Assembly: GCF_014640675.1 (NCBI RefSeq)
Contig: NZ_BMHK01000002.1
Span: forward strand, 124,001 to 188,000
From: Novosphingobium endophyticum
Lineage (GTDB): Bacteria; Pseudomonadota; Alphaproteobacteria; Sphingomonadales; Sphingomonadaceae
Reading direction: 5' to 3'
Length of the DNA stretch: 64,000 nucleotides
The translations under genes and the position numbers were made by a program. This document shows positions 35,676 to 43,253 of the stretch, piece by piece. The first letter of the stretch is position 1, and every line of letters starts with the position of its first letter. The notes beneath the pieces were generated by a model. It searched no databases. It was not told the origin of the DNA and saw only the letters and a program-made list of their open reading frames with translations.

Positions 35676-36557
35676 TCAACCCAGCATGGCCCTGGCCATG
35701 GCCCGCACCTGCTCGCCCATGTCCTCGCGGTCGAGCGCGATCGCCAGCGTCGCTTCGACGAAGCCGATCTTGGAGCCGCAGTCGAAACGTCGGCCTTTGA
35801 ACGTGACGGCATGGAACGGCTGCTCCCCGATCAGCCTGGCCATCGAATCGGTAAGCTGGATCTCGCCGCCCGCACCCTTTTCCTGGCTGGCGAGCAGATC
35901 CATCACTTCGGGCTGAAGGATATAGCGGCCCGAGACGATCTTGTTCGACGGCGCTTCTTCCACTTTCGGCTTCTCGACAAGGCCCCTCACTTCAGTGAGA
36001 TTGCCCCAGCTGTCTCCGGGTTCGATGACGCCGTAGCTGGAAACTTCCTCGCGCGGGACTTCGAGGACCGAGATCAGATTGCCGCCCACCTCGTTATAGG
36101 CCTCGATCATCTGCGCCATGCAGCCGGGCGAGCCGTACATCAGCTCGTCGGGCAGGAAGATCGCGAAAGGCTCGTCGCCAACGACGGCGCGGGCGCACCA
36201 CACGGCGTGGCCCAGCCCCATCGGTACCTGCTGACGCACGGCGACGAGATTGCCGGGCTGGATGCGCGTCGCCTCGAGCGCGTCGAGCGACTTGCCGCGC
36301 GAGGTCATCGTCGCTTCGAGTTCGTAGGCGGTGTCAAAATGCTCGACGATCGCGGTCTTGCCGCGCCCGGTCACGAAGACGAATTCCTCGATCCCCGCTT
36401 CGCGTGCCTCGTCGACGGCGTACTGAATCAGCGGACGGTCGACGATCGGGAGCAATTCCTTGGGAATCGCCTTGGTGGCGGGAAGGAACCGCGTGCCGAG
36501 ACCGGCAACGGGGAACACGGCCTTGCGGACGGGCTTGCGGAATTTCGTTTCGGACAT
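35676..36557 (-). CDS. galU: UTP-glucose-1-phosphate uridylyltransferase
   Basis: A 293-aa nucleotidyltransferase making UDP-glucose from UTP and glucose-1-phosphate, for exopolysaccharide and LPS. Signature motifs are [20 protein letters not shown] near the start, [30 protein letters not shown] and GRYIL. It matches the usual GalU length. ATG 36557 ([10 protein letters not shown]) is chosen; a 30-residue extension upstream reads across the gap to murA and is unsupported. It diverges from murA. Confidence 0.95.
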   Translation of the reverse strand: MSETKFRKPVRKAVFPVAGLGTRFLPATKAIPKELLPIVDRPLIQYAVDEAREAGIEEFVFVTGRGKTAIVEHFDTAYELEATMTSRGKSLDALEATRIQPGNLVAVRQQVPMGLGHAVWCARAVVGDEPFAIFLPDELMYGSPGCMAQMIEAYNEVGGNLISVLEVPREEVSSYGVIEPGDSWGNLTEVRGLVEKPKVEEAPSNKIVSGRYILQPEVMDLLASQEKGAGGEIQLTDSMARLIGEQPFHAVTFKGRRFDCGSKIGFVEATLAIALDREDMGEQVRAMARAMLG

Positions 36558-36715
36558 GGACAGCGTCGTTCCCTCATCGTGTTGCAGTGCGGTTAAAGCC
36601 GTTTGGTCGCGGTAGCGCAACATGGCTCCGGTCGGCTTTGGCCCCAACTCATGCGAGGCCGGAAGGTTGCGAGCGTGTGCTTGCCGCCCGCCCGAATCCC
36701 GCTAAATGGCTAGGG

Positions 36716-37999
36716 ATGGACAAGATCATTATCGAAGGCGGAAAACGCCTGTCAGGCACTATACCCGTTTCCGGCGCAAAGAATGCAGCACTCACCTTGT
36801 TGCCCTGCGCGCTGCTGACCGACGAGCCGCTGACGCTGCGCAACCTGCCGCGTCTCGCCGACATCGACGGGTTCCAGCACCTGATGAACCAGTTCGGCAT
36901 TTCCACCATGATCGCCGGGTCGCGGCCCGAGGATTTCGGGCGGGTCATGACCCTGCAGGCGACCCGCATCACCAGCTCCGTCGCGCCCTACGATCTCGTG
37001 CGCAAGATGCGCGCCTCGATCCTCGTCCTCGGGCCGATGCTGGCGCGTATGGGCGAGGCGACCGTCTCGCTGCCGGGCGGCTGCGCCATCGGCAACCGGC
37101 CCATCGACCTGCATCTCAAAGCGCTGGAGGCGCTGGGCGCGCATATCGACCTGGCCTCGGGATACGTGAAGGCAAGCGCACCGGACGGCGGGCTTCCGGG
37201 CGGACGCTATTCCTTCCCGGTGGTCTCGGTCGGCGCAACCGAGAACGCGGTCATGGCGGCGGTGCTCGCCAGGGGCACCTCGACGCTGCACAATTCCGCG
37301 CGCGAGCCGGAGATCGTCGACCTTTGCAGGCTGCTCGCCGCCATGGGCGCGCAGATCGAGGGCATCGGCACCTCGGAACTCACCATCCACGGCGTCGAGA
37401 GGCTGCACGGCGCCACCTACATGGTCATGCCCGACCGCATCGAGGCCGGCTCCTATGCCTGCGCGGCGGCGATCACCGGCGGCGAGGTCACGCTCAAGGG
37501 CGCGCGCATCGAGGAGATGGAAGCCACCGTACAGGCCCTGCGCGATGCGGGAGTCCACGTCGAGGCCGTGGCCGGCGGCCTCCATGTCGCCGCCGACGGG
37601 CCGATCCGGCCGATCACGCTTTCGACCGCGCCCTATCCGGGTTTTGCCACCGACATGCAGGCCCAGCTCATGGCCCTGATGACGCTTGCCGAAGGATCGA
37701 GCGTGCTCACCGAGACGATCTTCGAGAACCGCTACATGCACGTTCCCGAGCTTAACCGCATGGGCGCGCATATCGAGACGAAGGGGCGCACCGCCATCGT
37801 CCACGGCGTGGGGAAACTGACCGGCGCCGAAGTCATGGCGACCGACCTGCGCGCCTCGATGAGCCTCGTCATCGCCGGCCTTGCCGCCGAGGGCGAGACG
37901 CAGGTTCACCGCCTCTATCACCTCGATCGCGGCTATGAGCGGCTTGAGGAAAAGCTGGCGCTGGTCGGCGCGGCGGTGGAACGGGTCGGCGGAGACTGA
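36716..37999 (+). CDS. murA: UDP-N-acetylglucosamine 1-carboxyvinyltransferase
   Basis: A 427-aa enzyme that transfers enolpyruvate from PEP to UDP-GlcNAc, the first committed step of peptidoglycan synthesis in the cytoplasm. The N-terminus [14 protein letters not shown] leads to [16 protein letters not shown] (Lys22/Asn23), and the active-site Cys, target of fosfomycin in many species, is in [15 protein letters not shown], so the enzyme should be Cys-type. The C-terminal [12 protein letters not shown] is typical. ATG 36716 follows TAGGG closely; the longer frame to 36404 overlaps galU. Confidence 0.96.
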   Translation: MDKIIIEGGKRLSGTIPVSGAKNAALTLLPCALLTDEPLTLRNLPRLADIDGFQHLMNQFGISTMIAGSRPEDFGRVMTLQATRITSSVAPYDLVRKMRASILVLGPMLARMGEATVSLPGGCAIGNRPIDLHLKALEALGAHIDLASGYVKASAPDGGLPGGRYSFPVVSVGATENAVMAAVLARGTSTLHNSAREPEIVDLCRLLAAMGAQIEGIGTSELTIHGVERLHGATYMVMPDRIEAGSYACAAAITGGEVTLKGARIEEMEATVQALRDAGVHVEAVAGGLHVAADGPIRPITLSTAPYPGFATDMQAQLMALMTLAEGSSVLTETIFENRYMHVPELNRMGAHIETKGRTAIVHGVGKLTGAEVMATDLRASMSLVIAGLAAEGETQVHRLYHLDRGYERLEEKLALVGAAVERVGGD

Positions 38000-38073
38000 T
38001 TTGCGGTCCTGCAACTTCTGCGGCTCTTTGGGCGTTGCTTTTGTGTCAACACCCCCGAGAGGAGCACTGAGCA

Positions 38074-38298
38074 ATGGTTCTGATCAAGCTGGCCGCCGCC
38101 GGCGCTGCCGGATATGCACTCTACAAGTACGCGACGCGCGACAAGGATCGCCACGCCTACGCAGGCGGCGACGAGAACTTCGCGCAGGTTCGCGACGCGG
38201 GGACGGGTTCCATGCAGAACCGGCCTTCGAACTGGAGCAAGGTCGACGAGGCGAGCGACGAAAGCTTCCCCGCCAGTGACCCGCCCGCGACCTACTGA
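38074..38298 (+). CDS. small hypothetical protein with C-terminal DESFPASDPPA motif
   Basis: A 74-aa protein: a short hydrophobic N-terminus (VLIKLAAAGAAGYALYKYA) then a polar tail ending VDEASDESFPASDPPATY. The tail motif recurs in unassigned small proteins of sphingomonads and other alphaproteobacteria. GAGAGGAGC provides a ribosome site before the ATG, and a clear terminator follows, so it is probably an expressed single gene. Function unknown. Confidence 0.75.
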   Translation: MVLIKLAAAGAAGYALYKYATRDKDRHAYAGGDENFAQVRDAGTGSMQNRPSNWSKVDEASDESFPASDPPATY

Positions 38299-38317
38299 GT
38301 TATCCTGAACGATCAGG

Positions 38318-38344
38318 GGCGGCCGTCTGGCACGGCCGCCTTTT
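38318..38344 (+). terminator. intrinsic terminator
   Basis: GGCGGCCGT-CTGGC-ACGGCCGCC is a perfect 9-bp stem followed by TTTT. It lies 20 bases after the small gene's stop and faces the convergent acetyltransferase gene. Confidence 0.85.
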
Positions 38345-38355
38345 CGCATCCCCGA

Positions 38356-38772
38356 TCAGGCCAAGTCCCGCCCCATCGAAATGCGCGGCTCCTCGGCAAA
38401 ACCCAGTTTGCGATAGAACTCGGCAGTAGCGGCGTTTCCGGCGCGCACTTGCAGGTTGACCTTGACGCAGCCCCGCCCCGCAAGCCGCGCGCATGCTTCC
38501 TGCACGAGACTGCGGCCGATGCCGCTCCGCCTGCGGTTCGGGTGGACGGCCACGGCGTAAAGCCAGCCGCGATGGCCGTCATATCCTGCCATGGCCGTCC
38601 CGATTACACGGCCGCCGTCGTCCTCGGCGACGAGCAGCAGGCCATCACCAAGCGCGAGTTTGGCCGGGATTGCGGCCTCGGCTCGGTTGCGCGGCGAGTC
38701 ATCGGGGAAACAGGCGCGCCACAAGTGATCCACACTGGCGAAGTGCCTGTCTTCATAAGCCACGATTCTCAT
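38356..38772 (-). CDS. GNAT family N-acetyltransferase
   Basis: A 138-aa single-domain acetyltransferase using acetyl-CoA. The acetyl-CoA pyrophosphate loop is visible as VHPNRRRSGIGRSLVQEA (Q/R-x2-G-x-G/A pattern RRSGIG), with the C-terminal motif NAATAEFYRKLGFAEE. The order of strand, loop and helix fits the YpeA-like branch. Its start overlaps the stop of the upstream ribbon-helix-helix gene (ATGA), so the two are coupled. The pairing of an RHH protein with a GNAT enzyme resembles TacA-TacT toxin-antitoxin pairs, but the acetyltransferase looks like a housekeeping type. The substrate is unknown. Confidence 0.85.
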   Translation of the reverse strand: MRIVAYEDRHFASVDHLWRACFPDDSPRNRAEAAIPAKLALGDGLLLVAEDDGGRVIGTAMAGYDGHRGWLYAVAVHPNRRRSGIGRSLVQEACARLAGRGCVKVNLQVRAGNAATAEFYRKLGFAEEPRISMGRDLA

Positions 38773-38993
38773 TGCGAAACCAGCCAGACCCGGATCGCGC
38801 CGGCGAGGCCTGGCGGCGTCTCGGCTTCAAGCCGCTCCGCGTCGATTCGCGCCACCAGTGCGTTTATCGGCACACCCTCTCTTGCCGCTCGCGCCTTGAG
38901 CATGTCCCAGAACACCGGCTCGAGACTGATCGATGTCTTGTGACCGGCGATCTCGACCGAGCGCTTTACCGGGGGATGATAGGAGGAGGTCAT
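38769..38993 (-). CDS. ribbon-helix-helix domain protein
   Basis: A 74-aa small DNA-binding-type protein. The N-terminal PPVKRSVEIAGHKTSISLEP forms the beta-strand expected to enter the DNA groove, followed by two helices (FWDMLKARAAREG, INALVARIDAER). This matches the RHH_4 family found in alphaproteobacteria. ATG 38993 follows GAGGGGCAG; the 14-residue upstream extension has no such site. It overlaps the acetyltransferase gene by four bases. A truncated copy of its first part lies at about 39915-39985. Confidence 0.78.
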   Translation of the reverse strand: MTSSYHPPVKRSVEIAGHKTSISLEPVFWDMLKARAAREGVPINALVARIDAERLEAETPPGLAGAIRVWLVSQ

Positions 38994-39108
38994 AGACTGC
39001 CCCTCTGTAAAGGCACCGACGCCGGGCAGGTACAATTTTTTGGGGTGGCTCGCCCAGGGAGGACCACCTAGACTGCCCTGAGGACACGGAGCGGACGCGA
39101 ACGAGCAA

Positions 39109-39876
39109 ATGGCAGAGGGTTATCAGGCGCTCACCGAGAAGGAAAAGCAGACCCTTCGCCTGATTGTCCGGGGCCATGATGCGAAATCGATTGCCCGCCA
39201 TCTGGAGCTTTCGGTTCACACTGTGAACGAACGGCTGCGCTATGCGCGGCGCAAGATGTCGGTTTCCAGCAGCCGCGAGGCGGCGCGACTGTTGCTCGAA
39301 AAGGAGGGTGGCGGCCCCGATTTTCTTGCGGACAAGCAATTGGGGGAAGCCGAACCCACCATCCGCATGAGAGAGGATGCAGCGCCGAATGAAGGCCGAA
39401 GGACGAGGAATCACTTCGTCTGGGCAATCGGAGGAATTCTCACCATGTCACTTGTGCTCACAGCGCTCGCGCTGAATTCAATCACGGCGCCGGTAACCGG
39501 GGTCCATGAAACTGCGCCGGATAATGCGGTTGCGTCCGCCACGATAGTCGAGTCGGAGGCCGTGCGATCGGCGCAGGAATGGCTGATTCTCGTCGACGAG
39601 GGACGGTGGATCGAAAGCTGGAGCGCGACCGGGCGCTCTTTCAAGAAGCTCAATACCAGCAAGGCATGGGCATCGGTTTCCGAAGAGGTTCGACCGCCGC
39701 TCGGCGCGGTGCTTTCGCGAACCGCGAGCAGCCAGGAAAGCGTGCCCGCTCCGCCGTACGGATACGAAGTGGTCAAATTCCGTACCAGTTTCGCCAACAA
39801 ACCCGATGCAACCGAAACCGTCACGCTCGCTCGCGAAGATCAGGGCTGGAAGGTCGTTGGTTACTGGATCTCCTGA
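39109..39876 (+). CDS. LuxR-type HTH - transmembrane - DUF4019 fusion regulator
   Basis: A 255-aa protein joining a LuxR/GerE-type helix-turn-helix (residues about 6-62; LTEKEKQTLRLIVRGHDAKS, HTVNERLRYARRKM), a single membrane segment (about 103-125) and a C-terminal DUF4019 domain (about 145-255; SAQEWLILVDEGRWIESW, GYEVVKFRTSF, VTLAREDQGWKVVGYW). The layout implies a membrane-bound transcription factor with a periplasmic DUF4019 sensor or binding domain; ligand unknown. DUF4019 alone is usually secreted. ATG 39109 has a GGAGCGG upstream. It is divergent from the RHH-GNAT pair, suggesting it could control it. Confidence 0.85.
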   Translation: MAEGYQALTEKEKQTLRLIVRGHDAKSIARHLELSVHTVNERLRYARRKMSVSSSREAARLLLEKEGGGPDFLADKQLGEAEPTIRMREDAAPNEGRRTRNHFVWAIGGILTMSLVLTALALNSITAPVTGVHETAPDNAVASATIVESEAVRSAQEWLILVDEGRWIESWSATGRSFKKLNTSKAWASVSEEVRPPLGAVLSRTASSQESVPAPPYGYEVVKFRTSFANKPDATETVTLAREDQGWKVVGYWIS

Positions 39877-39914
39877 TGATGAGGTGGGCACTCGCTTGGG
39901 CGGACGGGCGCCGG

Positions 39915-39985
39915 TCGATGTCTTGTGCCCGGCAATCTCGACCGAGCGCTTGATGGGGGGATCATGAAGAAGACCATGGAGGCGA
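39915..39985 (-). pseudogene. truncated duplicate of the ribbon-helix-helix gene
   Basis: Reading the minus strand in one frame gives PPIKRSVEIAGHKTS, almost the same as PPVKRSVEIAGHKTS at the start of the RHH protein at 38769-38993. The DNA match covers about 38928-38999 and includes the spacer to the ATG region. The rest of the gene is missing, cut off by the DUF4019 gene's 3' end. It is a duplicated, decayed fragment. Confidence 0.65.
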
Positions 39986-40009
39986 GCCTAGCGCGCGGAA
40001 TCGCAAAGC

Positions 40010-40615
40010 CTAATAGCCGAACAGCACGTAGTCCCTGTCGTAGAACTCGCGCACGACCTTGCGGGTCTCGTCATCCACGGGCCGTTTTTCCGACCCGCTG
40101 TTGAGATGCGGCAACTGCCCCTTGAAGCCCATCGCCTGCGCGACGTAGGCGAAGCTCTCGGCCATGGTTTCGACCTTGCCGACATAATCGACCAGCACGC
40201 GGCGGTAGGGGTGGCAGATGAAGCTGTGTTGCGGACGGAAGTGCTCGATGTCCTGGAACTCCCCGAGCCGGCGCGCGAATTCAGGAAAGGTCAGGCCCGC
40301 GAGCCTTTGCGAATAGTCCGCGTCGCGCGGCGTCATGCCGCCGGCCTGCATGAATTGGAATGCCGAAACGGCGCGGGCCAGCGGATCGCGCACGAACGAG
40401 AACTTGAAATAGTCCCGCGTGGCCGCGTAGTCTTGGCGATAACGCTCCATGATCGTCGCGTGGCCGACCTGATGGCCGAACAGGGCGATCGAAAGCGAGG
40501 TGCCGGCGGTCTTGGGAATGTGGATGAAGATCGCCCGGTGATGGTGAAAGGGGCCGGGCAGCGCGGATTCAAGCCGAATGTCTGCAATCCTGCGTCGCGC
40601 TATTCTGAACATCAA
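40010..40615 (-). CDS. sulfotransferase family 2 domain protein
   Basis: A 201-aa protein with the PAPS-binding loop HIPKTAGTSLSIALFG near residue 31 and the 3'-phosphate motif FSFVRDPLARAVSAF near 73, as in the Sulfotransfer_2 family of carbohydrate sulfotransferases. A Phe/His-rich middle section (FRPQHSFICHP) and C-terminal Arg/Tyr-rich tail follow. The start may be ATG 40615 or 40612. It is monocistronic, between the RHH remnant and phaB. It might sulfate a surface polysaccharide; the acceptor is unknown. Confidence 0.82.
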   Translation of the reverse strand: MMFRIARRRIADIRLESALPGPFHHHRAIFIHIPKTAGTSLSIALFGHQVGHATIMERYRQDYAATRDYFKFSFVRDPLARAVSAFQFMQAGGMTPRDADYSQRLAGLTFPEFARRLGEFQDIEHFRPQHSFICHPYRRVLVDYVGKVETMAESFAYVAQAMGFKGQLPHLNSGSEKRPVDDETRKVVREFYDRDYVLFGY

Positions 40616-40783
40616 TGATCCCTTTTCCGGCCGGAGATCTGATTTTCCAGCAATTTCCGGCCCCGAAATCTACTCGGGAAACCGGAGCACGGCGATTTTC
40701 CTGGGCGCTTCGTCGCTTTTCGGGGGGACAGGCCGTCCAGCAGGCAGCGGCCGGAGGACCGCCCGTCTGCCGGACGCGGACCA

Positions 40784-41506
40784 TCAGTACATGTGCTGGC
40801 CGCCGTTGATGCTCAGCGTCGAGCCGGTCACGAACGCGGCATTCTCGGAGCAGAGGAAGGCGCAGCCGCGCGCGATCTCGTAGGCATGGCCGAGGCGGCC
40901 GACCGGGATCTTGGCGACGATCTTTTCGAGCACCGGCGGGGGAACGGCGGCCACCATCTCGGTGTCAATGTAGCCCGGCGCGATCGCGTTCGCCGTCACG
41001 CCGTACTTGGCGCCTTCCTGCGCCAGCGCCTTGGTGAAGCCGTGGATGCCGGACTTGGCGGCGGCATAGTTGACTTGTCCGTACTGTCCGGCCTGGCCGT
41101 TGATCGAGCCGATATTGACGATGCGGCCCCAGCCCCGCTCGCGCATTCCGGGGAAGCACGCCTTGGCCATGTTGAAGCAACCGCCGAGATTGATGCGCAT
41201 CACCTCGTTCCAGTCGTCGAAGGTCATCTTGTGGAGCACGCCGTCGCGTGTGATGCCCGCGTTGTTGATGACGATGTCGACCGGGCCAACCTCCTCGGCC
41301 ACCCGGGCGCAGCCATCGAGGCAGGCCTCGTGGTCGCCGACATCCCATCTGTAGGCGGGGATGCCGGTCTTCTCGGTGAAGGCCCTGGCCTTCTCCTCAT
41401 TGCCTGCGTAGTTGGCAACGACAGTATGACCGCGGTCCTTCAGGGCCAGCGAAATGGCCTCTCCGATACCTCTGGTTCCGCCGGTAACGATTGCAACGCG
41501 CGTCAT
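40784..41506 (-). CDS. phaB: acetoacetyl-CoA reductase (SDR family)
   Basis: A 240-aa short-chain dehydrogenase that reduces acetoacetyl-CoA to (R)-3-hydroxybutyryl-CoA with NADPH, the second step of polyhydroxybutyrate synthesis. NADPH-binding TGGTRGIG is at 9-16, NNAGITRD follows, the catalytic set is Ser (GSINGQAGQ), Tyr and Lys in YAAAKSG, and FVTGSTLSINGGQHMY is the PhaB-type ending. No phaA or phaC lies nearby. FabG is the main alternative, but GQYGQVNYAAAKSGIHGFTK favours PhaB. Confidence 0.92.
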   Translation of the reverse strand: MTRVAIVTGGTRGIGEAISLALKDRGHTVVANYAGNEEKARAFTEKTGIPAYRWDVGDHEACLDGCARVAEEVGPVDIVINNAGITRDGVLHKMTFDDWNEVMRINLGGCFNMAKACFPGMRERGWGRIVNIGSINGQAGQYGQVNYAAAKSGIHGFTKALAQEGAKYGVTANAIAPGYIDTEMVAAVPPPVLEKIVAKIPVGRLGHAYEIARGCAFLCSENAAFVTGSTLSINGGQHMY

Positions 41507-41645
41507 ATGATGCCTTTCGTAGAGTTAGGCTTCCACCAACCCGGTGCTATGAAATACGGGGAGGCAGGGCAAGGTCGCCAAAACCCTTAATCATGGGCAA
41601 TTTGATATAGAGCGGTTGCCGAATCCGCAACGGCGCATGAGGATT

Positions 41646-42401
41646 TCAGAAACGGAACTGCGTGCCGACGTAGACCGCCTGACCGTCCTGCTTGCCATCG
41701 GTCAGGGGCAGCAGGCGCTCGCGATCCTGCGAATAGCGCACGCCGGCGGTGACATCGAGATTCTCTGTCACGCGATAGGCGCCGCCCAGGTCGACTTCGC
41801 CCGAATCGCCCGCGAACGTGCGCGGGGCTCGTCCGGCGGCGCGTTTCTCGTCGATCGAGATGCGCGGCGTGAAACGCGAATCGTCATGGTTCACGCCCGC
41901 GCCGGGCGAAAGGCTGAACTTCTCGAGGTCCGGGGCTTCCGCGGGATTGCGGCCGGCCGGCGCCTGAACGAGATTCTGCGCGAAGTTCTGATAGCCGCGC
42001 GAGACGCCCAGATTGAAGCCGGTTGGCGCCATCCGCAGACTTCCGGGCTCGTTCGTGGCCTGCGCCAACTTGGAGCTGTGGCGCACGATGATCGACTGGG
42101 CCGCTTCCGGGTCCACCCGGACCGCGACTGTCACCGACCGCTCGCTGCGATTCGCGGTACCTGCCGGCGTGAAGGGAAACGCCCGCGCCTGCGCCAGCGA
42201 ACGCATGGCGACCGCGCGGGAAAGATTTTCGGCCGACGCTTCCGGGTCGAGCGAATCGAGCGTCGCGGCCGACTGTTCATCGACCTTGAAACTGGCGCTG
42301 AAGGCGAGAACTGCGCTCGGCAGGGCGAGCACGCACACGCATCCGGCCAGCAGGATGCCGGTCTTGATGCCGCTCTTCGATCCGCTTGCGCCGGAACTCA
42401 T
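41646..42401 (-). CDS. exported hypothetical protein, possible outer-membrane barrel
   Basis: A 251-aa protein with an N-terminal export segment (GILLAGCVCVLALPSAVLAF). The middle is Ala/Ser-rich (EQSAATLDSLDPEASAENLS, AGRNPAEAPDLE). The last third has alternating hydrophobic residues (VDLGGAYRVTENLDVTAGVRY) and ends YVGTQFRF, a C-terminal aromatic as in outer-membrane barrels. I do not recognise the family. Sparse strands make a full barrel unlikely; it may be a peripheral or partly embedded protein. It is monocistronic. Confidence 0.65.
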   Translation of the reverse strand: MSSGASGSKSGIKTGILLAGCVCVLALPSAVLAFSASFKVDEQSAATLDSLDPEASAENLSRAVAMRSLAQARAFPFTPAGTANRSERSVTVAVRVDPEAAQSIIVRHSSKLAQATNEPGSLRMAPTGFNLGVSRGYQNFAQNLVQAPAGRNPAEAPDLEKFSLSPGAGVNHDDSRFTPRISIDEKRAAGRAPRTFAGDSGEVDLGGAYRVTENLDVTAGVRYSQDRERLLPLTDGKQDGQAVYVGTQFRF

Positions 42402-42673
42402 CGCAATCTCTCGTCAGGTATCCCTCTGGCCCGCGCGGTCGTCGCCCCCGCGCCGGGCCTGTGCCTATACCGGCAATACTTAACACAGACTGATCGCCAA
42501 CGGGAGCGGGAATGCCGCCGGCCCGGTTCAGGAAGCGTTTAACCGGTTCCGGCTCAGGCGAGACAACCATACCGGCGCTCTTGCCGCAGGTGTGCTGACA
42601 GCTATAGAGGCGATTGACGGCGGGTTTCGTATCAGCGGTCTTCGCCACCAGTATTCAGGAATTGGGAACGACA

Positions 42674-43138
42674 ATGACAGGCAGCACCGATACCGGCCTC
42701 TTCACCGCCCGCAACATGACGCGCGCGGGTCTCTGCGCCGTGGCGGCGCTCGCTCTGGCGGGCTGTGGCGGCAAGAAGGAAACGGCCGGCGTGATGGCGC
42801 CTTCGCAGGTGACCACGATCGGCGTGAACAGCTATCTGTGGCGCGCCAGCCTCGATGCGCTGTCCTTCATGCCGCTGTTGCAGTCGGACAGTGCCGGCGG
42901 GGTAATCGTCACCGACTGGTACACTAACCCGAAGAACCCCGGTGAACGGATGAAGGTCACGGTCATGATCCTCGACCGGGATCTGCGCGCGGACGCGCTG
43001 CGCGTCAGTGCCGTGCGCGAAGTCGCCGCGAACGGCGGCTGGGCGTCGGCACCGGTAGAGGCCGCCACGGTGCAGAAGCTCGAAGACATCATCCTCACCC
43101 GCGCGCGCGACCTGCGCCGCGGCTCCATCGGTGGCTGA
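42674..43138 (+). CDS. DUF3576 domain lipoprotein
   Basis: A 154-aa lipoprotein: lipobox LAGC after a hydrophobic stretch near residue 32 (AVAALALAGCGGKKE). The rest matches DUF3576: VNSYLWRASLDALSFMPL, DPGGVIVTDWY-like GGVIVTDWYTNPKNPGERMKV, and LRADALRVSAVRE. The family is conserved in alphaproteobacteria directly upstream of leuS, lptE and holA, as here, which hints at an envelope-assembly role. ATG 42674 is preceded by GGGAA. The gap to leuS is 115 bases. Confidence 0.88.
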   Translation: MTGSTDTGLFTARNMTRAGLCAVAALALAGCGGKKETAGVMAPSQVTTIGVNSYLWRASLDALSFMPLLQSDSAGGVIVTDWYTNPKNPGERMKVTVMILDRDLRADALRVSAVREVAANGGWASAPVEAATVQKLEDIILTRARDLRRGSIGG

Positions 43139-43253
43139 GATCCCGTTTGAGACGCGGCACCGGCCCGGTGTCAGGGCACGAGTCGATGCCGAACAGGCCT
43201 TGAAGTAATTTTTCCGCAGGCGGGCGAGCGGCCCCGCAGGAGACTGGACAGAC

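Noticed and set aside
38769..38993. RHH-GNAT pair as a TacA-TacT toxin-antitoxin system
   Set aside because: The acetyltransferase resembles YpeA-type enzymes and lacks features specific to tRNA-acetylating toxins, so the toxin role is not claimed.
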